Shown here: positions 47,201 to 59,089 of the stretch, piece after piece
Layout: each line of letters starts with the position of its first letter
Numbering within the stretch: position 1 is the first letter of the stretch
NCBI GenBank assembly: GCA_002105175.1
Contig: MCGE01000009.1
Location: 124,001 to 188,000 of the forward strand
Reading direction: 5' to 3'
DNA length: 64,000 nucleotides
From: Absidia repens
Lineage: Eukaryota; Mucoromycota; Mucoromycetes; Mucorales; Cunninghamellaceae
The notes under the pieces: generated by a model
Seen by the model: only the letters and a program-made list of their open reading frames with translations
Told to the model about the DNA's origin: nothing
Database searches by the model: none
Translations under genes and position numbers: made by a program

Positions 47201-48084
47201 GAGGGCACACCAATTGTCCAAAGAAGGCAATAAACCACACCATCGCCGCACACAGTAATAGGATGAAGAAGCACAGGGTGACCTTTTCCCTCCAGGCCAT
47301 ACGGATATCTGATCGTCGCATTCCACCAACGTAGTGAAGCACAAAGCTAGGAAGCCACCATGTTGTCAACCAAGTCATACACACCCAAAATCCACGAGAT
47401 CGACTGACACCCAAACTTGGAGTTTTGATGCATTTTCGTTGTTTTCGTTGTCGTTTGCTTTTTGGTGATTGTTGAGAAGCCTTTTTTTCACCACCAATGT
47501 TGTTACCGTCGTCATTATCATCTTGAGATGTCGCTGTCACTGTTGTGCCGTCATGATTGGTATGATTGTTGGTGTCGTCATCTCTTTGTGCCGTATAGGT
47601 GGAGTCTGTTTCCTGATCGCCGCTACTTCTAAAATTGCCTTCGTTGCATAAGTATGATGATGCACACATTGAATCAGTATCCATATGATTTCCATGACCA
47701 TGTCCGTAACAACGCCGTCGATATTGCATATCCCCATAGCAGCTTCCTGATATCATAGATCCATTGTCCATTGACATGTCATAGCATGAGGGGTTGCGAG
47801 AGCAAGATGGTGTCATATCATCGTCTACGTAATAAAAATAAAAAAAACGTTAAATAAGTTTGACGTAAAGCAAAAGACAATACACACACACATATATATA
47901 TAAAAGATTAATAATAGTATTACCGAATGGAATGCCTTTGGCAATGCACTTGAGTCGTTTCTGTTCCCGTTTTTCTATATTTCGCAACATGGACTCCAAA
48001 GTATACCAGGTGGAATGTGACAAGTAAACCTACAATGATACAAATAATGAAAAATATATTAAGCAAAACATGCATAATGACTAC

Positions 48085-48129
<45 letters not shown>

Positions 48130-50619
48130 GCTTACCACGTTCTGATCTTCCACTATCATAAAATCACACTGGTCCCAAGTAAATGCATCCTTGATTGTAT
48201 AACAAATATTCAGGTAGTCATCATGGCTATGATCATCGCCTTCTTCTTCTAAAATAACAGCATAACGTTGAGCGCATTCACCAAATGATATGGACGTGTA
48301 AGACGGTCGTTTGAGTTGATTGGCAAGTGAACTCAAGCCAAGATACCGAACCTGACTAGCGACGGTTTTGGCATCACATGAATGAGGTAAAGATAAACTG
48401 TTGGGTCGCAAGCAGAGAATCCACCATGCGTTGGAAGGTTGAATCAATGTATTGATCATATCGGTGATGGAAGCACACGGGTCCCGTTGGTGATGTGGCT
48501 GTTCCGCAGGTGCTCCATTGCTGCTGCCAAGTGCGAAGAGCTCGTGACCCAGTTCAAGCATACATTGTGACGGACTTAATAGAGACGCAGCGTCGGAGTA
48601 GGATTGCGATGTCAGTCGATCACCAAAAGCAAATGTTGAGTAATGATCCATCACACCTGTGTATTTTTGGAGACTGAGAATCGTGTCACTTGAATGATAG
48701 TAGGTAGATTGCTTTTTCGCGGTCATTGTGGGATGATGTTGTCGGGTCATTTTTGATGTCTTGGCTGTAATGGTGGATAAGGCATTTTCAAGGATTTGGT
48801 GAGGATGTTCTGTGGAGGGTATAATGGTTTGCCATGCCTTGGTGAAACCTGAATCTGCAAAGAGTGACATATACGGCGAGAGTGGTGGTGGCGGTGATGT
48901 AGATATATTTCCATCGTCTCCATTTTCAGCTTCATAGAATTGTTGGAGCATCCGATTGTGCAAATGTTCGTTGGCAAAAGTAATGCAAAATTCGTCGAAT
49001 GAGTCAATCCTTCCGGTAGAAGATGATGATGATGATGTAAAGGCTGTAGAGATAGTTGTCGAAGTAGTTGTACCATCGTTCGAAGGGGAGGAGCCTGGTG
49101 GACCGGGGAAATCCACCACATTCATCGTATTGAATAATTGATCTTTATTGCTGCTGAGTTTTGTGTTGACCATATGGATAATCCAAGTGACGATCTGTGT
49201 GTAAAGAGTTTGGCAAAGTGTATCACGCTGACGGTAGGCCTGATGAGGGTTGAGTACATGTGTTGTCAAATCGTGGTGCATCAATCGAGTTTTGTAGATC
49301 AAGACATTTTCAAGGGCACTTGGATCAACACCCAAAAGATCCGCTGCTGTATCCAAAAGAGCTAGAGACTTCACCTGAGCCGCTATAGTTGTTGGTTCAC
49401 CGTCATTTGCATTGGATGAGGTGACTGCGACGCCTTCAGGATCTTGCATGAATTGGATATGCCCCAAATGTAGAATAGCCGCCAAAATCCGCACAAGTTG
49501 TCTCCATTTTTGCTTTGTGATTCCGATTGAAGTAGCACAGCGCCGAGTATGTCGATAACGTTCCGTATAAAAATCTACCATTGGTTGTGTTGGTCGAGTT
49601 TCCTTGTGTTGATTTTTCGATAAGAAGCCGTTGCCAATATACTGATGACTATTGCCATGTTGTTGATGAAGATGCTGATGGATATCGTCCAAGTGTAAGT
49701 CGGATTTTTCTTGTTCGCTGGCCCCATACATCAGGTAATAAAAAATATGGAATATTTTATCATCGTTTGTTGTTACAGTCGATCCATTGCTGTGACTTCC
49801 TGATTGATTCAAAGTCGAGGTCGTTGTCAAAGTGGTGGAGGTATCCAAAACACAGCTTGTCCATTTTGCACCAATCATTCGTCCCCGGTCGTTGAATTGA
49901 TAGCTCGTCACCTTGGCCATTTTTGATATATTGTTTCCCAACAAAGTTTTCGTGTGCCCAAAGGTATCCACCAGATGATGTGCATTGTCGATCAGTTGAT
50001 GTACTTTTTTCTTGTTGGCGCTTGGATTGTTATGGGTGCAAAGTGTTAAAAGATGGTGTAAAATCCAATGATGCATTTCTGATTTGCCACTACCACTGAT
50101 TCCACTATATACAAAAAGAAAGAATGAATTAATGTGTGTGTTTTTATTGGCAGACATGATTTGTATATATTTATCATACCTGAGAATTATGGATTGATCT
50201 TGACCAGTTCGACGCATATAAAAGTAAGCCTGATTGATATGTTGAAAGATATGAGGCGGCAGAGGTGCATTGTGACTCTGTAGTTGTTGTGATTGTTGTG
50301 ATTGCTGTGCTTGCTGTGATTGCTGTGCTTGCTGTGATTGCTGTGATTGCTGTGATTGCTGTGATTGTTGTTGTAGGTTGCCATTGCTGCTTTTGTATTC
50401 GGCGAAATAATGATTACTTGTATCGTTGATGGAGTGTCGAATATCTTTAAATGGGTTGATGGCGATGAGAATGGGATGAGCAATACGAGTAAACGTTTTG
50501 TCTTGTAAGAATCGAGATCGAATGGTAGAGACAATCGTTTCTTCGTTCATATCGTCTTTCAAATCGATCAAATCATCTGGCATAATCGTCGTGGTGGTCG
50601 GAGTTGATGGTGGAGGCAT
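44202..50619 (-). CDS. Chitin synthase with N-terminal myosin motor-like domain (division 2)
   Basis: Makes cell-wall chitin; 2045 residues from four exons (50180-50619, 48136-50104, 47924-48029, 44202-47824). Residues about 25-780 form a myosin motor-like head. Its P-loop is GISGSGKS at about 148-155, formed across intron 1 (canonical myosin GESGAGKT); the switch II-like segment is NVVDFPGPPG. A Gln/Ser/Ala triplet repeat lies just before the P-loop. VYLSHSTWYTLESMLRNIEK then leads to two membrane spans (about 985-1045), a cytochrome b5-like fold (about 1066, ISIRGEVFDLTSFAPRHW), and the catalytic domain with DADTEV (about 1600), CLPGCFCMYR, LGEDRYLTTL and QRRRW (about 1755). Further spans follow and a DEK_C domain ends the protein. 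TTTAGTTTAG follows the stop. Class V/VII-like architecture; in other fungi these act at hyphal tips. Confidence 0.95.
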
Positions 50620-51260
50620 TGTTGAGTGTTGCGCAAAAAAACTTGCCAAATATTTTCAAACACTACAAAATAAAAAGAAAGATATAAAGAAAATAAAAAT
50701 AAAAAGTGAGAAGATAGGACAGATGAGTAAAATCAAGTGAATGCAGTATAATAAACCATGAACTCCTTCATCTTTCCCCCTAATATGAAAACACCCCTTT
50801 TTTCTTTTTCCACCATCCATCACCCTCCCCTCCTCTCACTCTTAGTGACCCCTCCTTTTTTTTTGCCCATGAAAATTTCATAGCACAAAATAATATTATA
50901 TATATATCCAATAAAATTCCGTCTCCCTTCTTCTCCTTTTGTTTTTTTAAATATAGATATGTATTTACCTGCAAGGCACGTTGATTGTTTCCCAATTCAT
51001 CAGTCGCGTAGATTCTTGAATGTCATAGCAGTCAACTAGTACCAACGTCAGTCCAAGCATGAGTTCATCAATAAAGGCGTCAGTGTGAGATGCGGGGAGG
51101 AGGAGGGAGGATATAATAACGAGATAAAAATCAATATGTATGTGAATGTACTTGTGACCGATAAATAAAAATAAAAGTGATAAAGGGGAAGATGGGAATG
51201 AATAAATGGATCAGGGTATTTTCAAATTCCGAAAGGCACAATTTCGCTTTATTCTTTGGA
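50620..51260. promoter_or_regulatory. Chitin synthase promoter / CDC73 3' flank
   Basis: 641 bases between two minus-strand genes. It includes A-rich and CT-rich runs; on the minus strand the CT/AG-rich part at 50,660-50,990 precedes the chitin synthase start. No other gene is supported. No TTTAGTTTAG motif follows the CDC73 stop. Confidence 0.4.
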
Positions 51261-52982
51261 TCAGTAATTTAAAAATGATTTTTGTTTCGAGTTGAATGCA
51301 TCTAATTTCTGCCAAAAGTCTACTACTGCTGCCCTGTCCATATAGCGCCGATCACGATGAATCTATAAAGATATCATATCATAAATCACAATTAGTAAAT
51401 CAATAAATAACCTTCTTTTTGTCAGTGTCTTATCAAATAGTACTTACATCCAAGTATTTGACATTCCATTCAGAAGCTGGGCCTGTCACCTTATCTGACG
51501 TCCATTTAGGATAAAACCCTTTCACTAAATCATCATTATGTTAAATCAAGAAGTGATATACACTATATCATTTTTTTTTTTTTTTTTACCATTGCTGAAT
51601 ACATCCAACGGCTTTTCCCATTTCCAACCTTTGAATTGCCATTGTTGTCCAGAAGCCAGTACACAGCAGACACGATCCCTATGATGTGATGATGATAAAG
51701 ACACATATATTTTGGTTAATTCATCCCTTCCCTTACTATACTAGTTTTATCTAGACATGCTTACCAATCCGATTGCTTGAAATGAGAGACAGAATCCACA
51801 ACATGGTATACGACCGTTTGACCATTGGGCCGCTTTCTTTCCACAGTCACCTGCTCTGGTTTCTTTTCACCCGACGCACGTAGCTCTTGAGCATCAACAA
51901 ATCTACATATATATATATTTATATAAGACTGTCAGGCTCATCATCAACTCTCTCTACCCCCCATATTATAGACTATTCTTTCGATTCTTTTTTTTTTTTA
52001 CGTTTCATTTTGTAAGAAGTCCTTGATGTTGTATAGGTTCAATTTGGCGGTGGGCGCAGCTGGCACAATGATAATTGGGATTTTATCTATATAAATGAAA
52101 TATAAGAATGAGATCATCCAGTTTATATGAGCAAACAGTGAAACACACATAGATGGTTGGATTGAATGTATTTCTTACCTTCCACTGATAGTTTAGCTTG
52201 TTTTCCATTCTTGTCATGTGCTGCCGTTGAGGAATTTGTTTGGTGAGATCGACCAAGACCGCTTGCTGGTTTCGAGTGACCATGGGTTGATGCGAAAAGC
52301 GTTGCTTTGACCATTTCTCCAAGTTTGTCAAATGACTTGGAGCCTTGTAGTACTGAGGTTCGTGTTTCTAGTTCCCGTTCGTGAGCTATGGTTCGTTTGA
52401 CAGCCGCTTTTGTGATGTCGTCCTTTTGTGATGCCTTCTGTTTTTTGTTGTTCAATGCTGTGCTTGCAGATCCTTCATCTTCCCTTGAACGTTTTTCTAT
52501 TCAAAACATATAAAAATTGGGGTAAGCACTCATCGTCACTACTTGTCCAATATTAAAACGTATTCCTTTCCTCGTAAGGTATTACCTGTAGCCGCCATTG
52601 GTAAAGTATCTATCTTGCCTGTAAGGTAATCCAAGATTTTTCTCTTGTCCACAATAGAAACATGGTCGATGTGTTGTTCGCGGCATTCCTTAAAGTAGGC
52701 ACTATTATCCATAGAGGCGTGTTGAATCAAGAACACCAAGGTGTCAAGTGTGTAATTGCTGTTGTGGGCGGATTTTTTGATATGGGTATCGGTGTGTCTA
52801 GGAAAGGGCGTTGAGGCAGTGCTAGCGTTATCTTCATCACCACCAGGTGTAAATTTGATTTGAGTACATTCTGACATGGCTTGCACCACTTCACCTTGGG
52901 CATTGAATAACTGTATTGGCTTTTGATGGATCGTAGCATCACGCAATAAAGTGACAGCAGCTGGATTTATCGTAGATGGCAT
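51261..52982 (-). CDS. CDC73: Cdc73 / parafibromin, Paf1 complex subunit
   Basis: Transcription elongation factor that travels with RNA polymerase II. Seven exons join in frame: 52586-52982, 52179-52496, 52002-52086, 51765-51902, 51590-51678, 51448-51524 and 51261-51362, giving 401 residues (yeast 393). The N-terminal region contains LLRDATIHQKPIQLFNAQGE and RKILDYLTGKIDTLP, both typical. A basic linker (EKRSRED, KKQKASQKDD) joins to the C-terminal Ras-like domain, about 237-390: KIPIIIVPAAPTAKLNLYNI, KDFLQNETFVDAQELR, DSVSHFKQSDWDRVCCVLAS, GQQWQFKGWKWEKPLDVFSN, KGFYPKWTSDKVTG and RAAVVDFWQKLD. Introns of 50-100 bases are all GT-AG. A strong assignment. Confidence 0.95.
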
Positions 52983-53532
52983 AGTTGTGTATTATGTATT
53001 TTATTTGACAAGGAAAAGAAAATGAACTGCTTTGGATTTTTTTTTTTTTTTTTTTTGTGACTGGAGCAAGGCAGCGTGATTGGCCAGGAGCGGGGTTAGA
53101 AATAACCGTGTGATCCACACAGCCTTTTTCAACACTTGGATGGAAGAATATAATAAATTGAAAAATGCTGATGACAGTTACTAAATTTTCCTTCGGACAG
53201 TGATATCATCTGTACCAGTTCCATAGAGAAAAGTAATGTAGGGTGTAAAGAAAAAAAAATAGGACAAAAGGCACATGGAATAAAGTGAACGACGGTGGGT
53301 TGGGTTGTTGATATGTTTTAAAACCAAAATGAAATTTTCGGTTGACGCGTGTCCTGCACGGCAAGCCCCGAGTCAAAAAAAAAAAAAAAAAAATTGAGCT
53401 CAATTAGACCACCAGGTTTTTTAAAGAAAAGAAAAGTGTGTCGATAAAAAATATTAATTTGGCCGCTTTTCTTTCTTGCTTTTTTTTTTTTTTTTAACCA
53501 GCTACCTATATTTTTATTTTCAAATATACACA
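52983..53532. promoter_or_regulatory. Divergent promoter region CDC73 / HMG gene
   Basis: 550 bases between the start of CDC73 (minus) and the HMG-box gene (plus). Contains poly-T and poly-A tracts, and a CT-rich leader TTTCTTTCTTGC followed by T-rich DNA just before the HMG start. Confidence 0.4.
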
Positions 53533-54283
53533 ATGACTAACGACGCGAAGCAGGTAAGAACGAATACGTCCTTTTCCCTTATTCAAATGAAGCACTTTTT
53601 TTATTTTTTTATTTTTTATTTTTTTGGGCAACTCATCACTTTTTATATAGATAGCCGACGCCTTTAAATTGGCGGGCGAAGCGCTCTTGGAACTCGGACA
53701 GCTATTTGCAAAAAGTGGAGCAGATGACAACAATTCGGAAAAGGTGTCATCAAGAAGAAAACGTGTCATCAAAGATAAAAATGCTCCCAAAAAGAATTAT
53801 TCCTCCTACTTGCACTTTTGCGATGAACAACGCCCGCAACTAGCCAAAGAACACCCTACTTTTAATCAACCTGAACTTGCCAAACTCTTGGGTGAAATGT
53901 GGAAAGCCCTCTCTGATGAGGACAAGAAAGTAAGTCGCTCCCTCCTCCCTTTTCTTATTTTTATTTTCATAACACGTATTCTCACAAATTCTCGCATAAA
54001 TATATATTTTTATGTTTACTAGCCTTATCAAGAAGTGGCGTCTCAAGACAAGGAACGATATGATCAAGAGATGGCCAATTACACTCCTCCTGATCTAAGC
54101 GATGTTACTGCGGTGATGGATAAGAAGGTCAAAACCAAATCAACAAAGCCTACTGCTGCTAAATCCATGACTGCCACTACCCCTGAACCCGTTACTGCCA
54201 GCACTGTTAGTACAACTGAAAAGAAATCTGGCGACAAGGACAAGAAGAAGAAGAAGAAGGACAAGAAGAAGAATAGGCAATAG
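53533..54283 (+). CDS. HMG-box chromatin protein (Nhp6/HMO-like)
   Basis: Three exons (53533-53553, 53651-53929, 54023-54283) give 186 residues. A single HMG box lies at about 52-120: APKKNYSSYLHFCDEQRPQL, then FNQPELAKLLGEMWKALSDE and DKKPYQEVASQDKERYDQEM. An N-terminal helix (ADAFKLAGEALLELGQLFAK) precedes it and resembles the region before the box in Hmo1-type proteins. The C-terminus is a Thr/Ala linker with a final lysine run, rather than an acidic tail. Binds and bends DNA without strong sequence preference. A Hmo1-like identity is favoured by the N-terminal helix and lysine tail; it is not certain. Confidence 0.9.
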
Positions 54284-54797
54284 GCTACAGGCTATAGGCA
54301 ATAGACGGTTGGCGGTTGCCAGTAGGTAATCAGTCCCACCCTTTTTTTGTCTCTTCATTATCATCCAATTGGTATATGGTGCTGTGTTTTTTTTATGTAT
54401 ATCTATAGCTTTAGTCTTGTTACAATGTAGTTATCATCGTCATTATCGTCATCATTATTATTCCTCTTCCTCTTCCATTTTTATTAGTATGATATAAATT
54501 AGTCTTCGTTATCCAAATAAAAACCTTCTTTTTTCACAATGTTGTTTTTGTTACTCTCTATTGCCTTTGTAGCAACATCATCTTTTTATTTTGTTTTATC
54601 GCCGTCAACCTTTTTTCTCACAATGTCATCAATATCAATCACCCAGTTTCAATAAATAATAAACCCCAAATAAATAAAAAATCCACATCGTTGTCAACAC
54701 CATCCATTGTTTATTATATAGAACAATCTTTTTGGTATCTAGATAAGCTTATTCATAAATAATAATAAATTATAAAACTACATAAAAGGTAAACTAA
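54284..54797. other. Convergent 3' region HMG gene / LCB kinase
   Basis: GGCAATAGGCTACAGGCTAT followed by GGCAATAG (54,276-54,304) is a short imperfect repeat across the HMG stop codon. The plus strand has ATCTATAGCTTTAG and AATAAAAACC near 54,517; the minus strand carries TTTAGTTAGTTTACC just after the kinase stop. No gene is supported. Confidence 0.45.
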
Positions 54798-56691
54798 CTA
54801 AAGACGCGCATTGACAAAGGTAGGTTTCAAGCTCAGGACGGAGGCCAATCTTGGATGCACTTGAACTTGGAAAGGTTTCAACGGAGCATGTTCGCCATCA
54901 ATCGCCACATAAGCTTTTTGACCAGGGGCAGGTTTCGGTGTTAATCGGAAGGCCTTGATTTTATAATATTCCACCTATCCAAAAAGAAAGAGAGAAAGTG
55001 AGTGAATCTTTTTTTTTTTAAAAAAAAAGTTGTCTTTGTACAATTGCCTTACGATTTTTGAATCCAAATGATCCCCTTTTTCCACTTTGTCAAAGACACC
55101 CAGTTGCTTCATGACACCATAATTGCCACGCACCAACAACAAATCTAAAAGTCCATCATTTGGTAACGCGTAAGGATGGCTAAGCATGCCACGTGCCAAA
55201 AGAGGAGTTTTGCTTGCCAAAAAGAACGAAATTTTGCCATCAATCTTGGTCCAATCTTCAGGGACAGATTCCGTCAATGCAGGAATGGTATCTACCACTC
55301 GATGATCCTCCCCGTCACCTGATTCAGCTAATTCTATCCAGGTTGCTGAGGTATGTGCTGACTCGTATTGACTTTGGATTGTTTCCTTGTTGTCTTCCAC
55401 GATATGTACTGCCGCTTCCATGCCATAACTATTCCCCGACATAATTTCTTTCAGTAAGCCAAGAACAGTTCGAGCATCTCCCATCCACCTAGAATAAATC
55501 ATTAAATAAAAAAGGTAAACAAAAAATAAATAAAAGAAGAGAATGAGAAAGGTGAACTTACCGCATACTTTCGGTGCCGAGATCCGCATAGGAAGTGATA
55601 CCATAATTTTGGGAAAGGAAGGAGAAGTAGCGATGATCGTCATACGTCACAGAACATAAATCCAGAGCCAAGGACCGGCCTTTAATGATTTGCACCGCCG
55701 CCATCACCGGATCAAAGCCCTGTTTTTCACCCAACATGCATATACTGAGCGCATTGCCAGTGCCACCAGGAATCACACCTAAAGGAACTTTCCGAATTGC
55801 TTGACGTGCATCTGGACGTTGTAAAAAGCCATTCACCACTTCATGAATCACGCCATCGCCACTGACAGTTACTATTGCATCATAAGATTGAATATCTAGG
55901 TCTTGAGCAATCTTGATAGCATGGCCTTGATATTCCGTATCTATCGAGCCAAAAAAAAAAAAAAAAAAAGATCAGTTGATCATTCCGTTACACACCTTCC
56001 TCCCTCAATTTGGCATGTCACCCATTTCCTTTTTCTTACATTGAACATCCACTGAGCATCTGGCTGCATCAAAAACAGGCCTGACTTGAGATTCAAAGAT
56101 TTGTTTGGCTTTGCCTTGACCACCAAATGGATTAATCAATACTTTGAGTCGTTTCTTAGTCAAAAGTCCTATAATATATGTATCATAGGGTCAGAAATCG
56201 TGGGTAGCGTAAAATATAAATGAATCTAACGTACCTTTGTAAGCACCAGTCATTACGGTGGTGCAAAAATCAATACAGTCCTGTTCTTGACCCTTTTCCA
56301 CCGAGTATATGAATTTATAAAGGTCCACCGGGCTATCGACTTTATCGGGTTGTTGGGGAATAATGGCGTGAATTTGAATCATATGGGTTTGATCATTGTA
56401 GAGCACTTGAAGAAGGTTGGTGTTGTCAATAGGCAATAAAGTTGGATCCGAAACTTTTGGTGGAGGTAAAGGGATACAGCCACAAGTTCGTCCAGCTTTC
56501 GCTATACGTGAATATGATAAAAGATAAACAAGTCAGACCCTGAACATTTGGAACTTGGAAGTATTTGTATTTTATTTTATTATTTTACGTTTTTTATGGG
56601 CATGCAAATCACCAGTAATACGAAGACCTGCTTCATCATAAACAAGCTCAACAGGCTGATGCACTTTATAAACCTTGAGAGTATGCAACAT
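54798..56691 (-). CDS. LCB4: Sphingoid long-chain-base kinase (Lcb4/sphingosine kinase type)
   Basis: Phosphorylates sphingosine-type bases. Six exons (56589-56691, 56235-56501, 56040-56168, 55562-55940, 55053-55488, 54798-54974) give 496 residues. The DAGK/SphK catalytic domain shows all expected motifs: KVLINPFGGQGKAKQIF (about 130), IVTVSGDGVIHEVVNGF (about 190), GVIPGGTGNAL (about 222), LLDLLLVRG, and AIDGEHAPL (about 462). Sphingosine kinases and ceramide kinases share this fold; the LCB4-like reading rests on the SGDG/GGTGN spacing and on the N-terminal lipid-binding-like part (VYKVHQPVELVYDEAG). No signal peptide or strong membrane span is visible. The splice at 56501/56589 is less certain than the others. 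TTTAGTTAGTTT follows the stop. Confidence 0.93.
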
Positions 56692-57005
56692 GTTGCGATG
56701 GTGAATGGGAGAGACAATGAAAAGAAGAAGAAAACAAAAAAAAAAAAAAAAAAAAAAAAAGGAAAGGGAAAATAATAAAAGCGAGACCGGGCGATTTTTT
56801 TAAGCTTTTTTTGACTTAATCTGGGTTTGAGTCCTAAAATGTTCATAGCTGTTAGGGAACATTTCCTTTTATTGATGTACAACATCTTGAAGCCAAACAG
56901 CTTGGATAAAAAAATAAAAATAAAAAAAGTAAAAAAAATAAAAAAAACTGTAGTGATTAGTGATCAATAAAAATCATGCACTTGTAAAGACGATTTCTTG
57001 CACTA
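56692..57005. other. LCB kinase promoter
   Basis: A poly-A tract at 56,736-56,760 and AAAATAAAAATAAAAAAAGT near 56,910 lie upstream (minus strand) of the kinase start, giving a long T-rich leader on its strand. No gene. Confidence 0.4.
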
Positions 57006-57263
57006 TGATACTGGAAGAAGTAGAGGTACTAGAGCAAGATGAATTGGATGCAAAGATACTGGATACTCCTATGGTGAATACGCCGAAATACCTTGCTCAT
57101 GAACTTGACATGTAACTCAGGAAAACATCTATGATTCGTCAATGCCTACAGGTCGAGAGATCGCCTCTGAAATTTCTCCGCTACCTCCATTTAATCCGAA
57201 TATCGTCAATTGCCGAATACATCTTGTTAACAATATCCGTGAATCATAATTATCGTCGGTGTT
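57006..57263 (+). pseudogene. Decayed coding fragment of unknown origin
   Basis: Two linked frames look coding but are broken by a stop and a one-base shift near 57,112. The first starts MILEEVEVLEQDELDAKILD and ends before TAA; the next frame starts QENIYDSSMPTGREIASEIS and continues to a stop near 57,249. The composition is amino-acid-like rather than random, yet I recognise no family. It may be a relic of a mobile-element gene or a lost gene. Confidence 0.3.
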
Positions 57264-57989
57264 CTGGGCATCTCAATTTATCTCTTCTTCCTTTATTGCC
57301 GGTGAAAAAAAAGTTATCATGTCGATAAATGGTCTTAGAATGAGTTAGTCAGTAGATCATCACATCAATACTCTTTATCTATCATACGACTCCAATTATC
57401 AATCCTAGCTCTCTGAACTCAAAATAAAATAGTCTCCTGAACATATTTATTTTTTATATGAATTGCTCAAAGCACTATCCCTTACCTATATAAACGGAGG
57501 GGATCCACTCAAATTTGCATCCAACCTCACGCATCCCCCCATACATACCAAGAATAGATGATACCCAAGAGGTCCCAATAAATCGTTATTCGAATTACGA
57601 TATTCCATAGCCAATAATCAATATTTTCCGCAAAAGCAATTGTTATTCCGTGATTTATCATTATTCGGGGTATCATTAATGTGGGTTCCTACTGTAGTAT
57701 AGCTCATTATCATACTGCAATAGTCAGATCACAACAAAGTTATTTTACGGTCTATTTTACATTGAAAAGAAAAATATACAATAGAGGCTCGCGTTCTCAA
57801 AAACAATCGTTTCTAGTATAGTATAATTCCGAACAAGTTATATTTCTCGCCAAAAATACAAAAGATACACTAACAATTCCCATTTTGCCCTGTATCTTCG
57901 TCGGGGAGCACTAGGTACTGTAAAAAACACATAAAAATGATAAATTTGTCTAATAAATTACTCCGCAGGCGTAATCCGCATTGGGACCA
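57264..57989. other. Spacer with terminal-repeat-like block
   Basis: No gene. The block 57,655-57,702 (TTTATCATTATTCGGGGTAT, then CATTAATGTGGGTTCCTAC) resembles the segment near 700-722 and, in reverse, looks like a transposon end (GTAGGAACCCACATTAATG). I could not find the matching inverted end. Confidence 0.4.
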
Positions 57990-58472
57990 TACATCAAAAC
58001 AGTCTACAACGAATCTATTGGAGGTAGCATAAGAAAAACTATTGGAGAACGTGAAGAATGGTCAGCATTAACCTAAAGAAAACAATGTAAAAAGAGATCT
58101 AATACATTGTACAAGACATGGAAAAGACTATAAAGCAATATCTTCCATTGAAAATCAAAAGCGGATCCAGGTTGTATAAATCAGGGATCTACTGCATAAG
58201 ACATGAGAAAAACATTGAAGGCGGAGAAGAGACATATTTTATTCAAATGTAGATACAAGCTATAAAAAAACAAACACTAAACTAAGCTAGTGAAGGCTCC
58301 AAGGAGCCAACTAATGGTTGTCCTAAATCCTACATCCAAAATGAAAGGGTTTCCCTATGCATGTTCTCATCCCTAATCTGAAAGCCCTTCCAAACTAGTC
58401 CTGACATTAATCCAAGTTCAACATACACTCAAGAAAAGCTGAATGGTGAATTAATAAAAGTAGAAAGAGAAC

Positions 58473-58526
<54 letters not shown>

Positions 58527-58580
58527 CCAGTAGAAAATAAAATGGTTCACGTGGGCGGCATTTAAATGTTTTTTTTCCAC
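57990..58580 (+). repeat. Dispersed repeat, nearly full copy
   Basis: Contains GAGACATATTTTATTCAAAT, ACACTAAACTAAGCTAGTGA, CCAAAATGAAAGGGTTTCCC, CTTCCAAACTAGTCCTGACA, a 49-base poly-A at 58,473-58,523 and, at the end, CACGTGGGCGGCATTTAAAT (58,550-58,568). The first module is more diverged. Confidence 0.7.
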
Positions 58581-59089
58581 TCTGTGAACTTTAGTTCTGA
58601 CCATTCCCTAGAAAGAAAGGCCCGGAAGACCGCTGTCGTTGACTACACTCATCAGGATACGATGTAATTTCGTTCTCCCGTTGATAGCGTTATTGTGGCT
58701 CCCTAATGTATACTGAAATGTAAACACATTATCATAAAATTATTACACGTGGTGCTAATACATACTGTATCATGCATGGTATTACTATTTATTGTGTAAT
58801 ATATATCGTTGAAGAATAGGTGAAATATTTATTTATTACAAAAGAAAAGGGCAATATTATAATTGAAATTCCCCATAACGCATTAAATTAATATCATAAA
58901 GCCTTGGCAAAAGGAATCATTTATAGAGTCTTACATGTATGGGGTGCGAAGAAATACATCCATTTTTACTATGGCTACAACATGTTTCAAAAGCCAGGCT
59001 ACATAACCTTGCACCACTATTTTATTACAAGGAAAAATAAATAAATAAAACTGGTTAGAAAAGAATGACATTTTCACATTTTTTCACAT
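58581..59089. other. Gene-free spacer
   Basis: No gene is supported. AT-rich DNA; the part from about 59,000 to 59,089 is likely the 3' flank of the minus-strand gene at 59090-59437. Confidence 0.4.
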
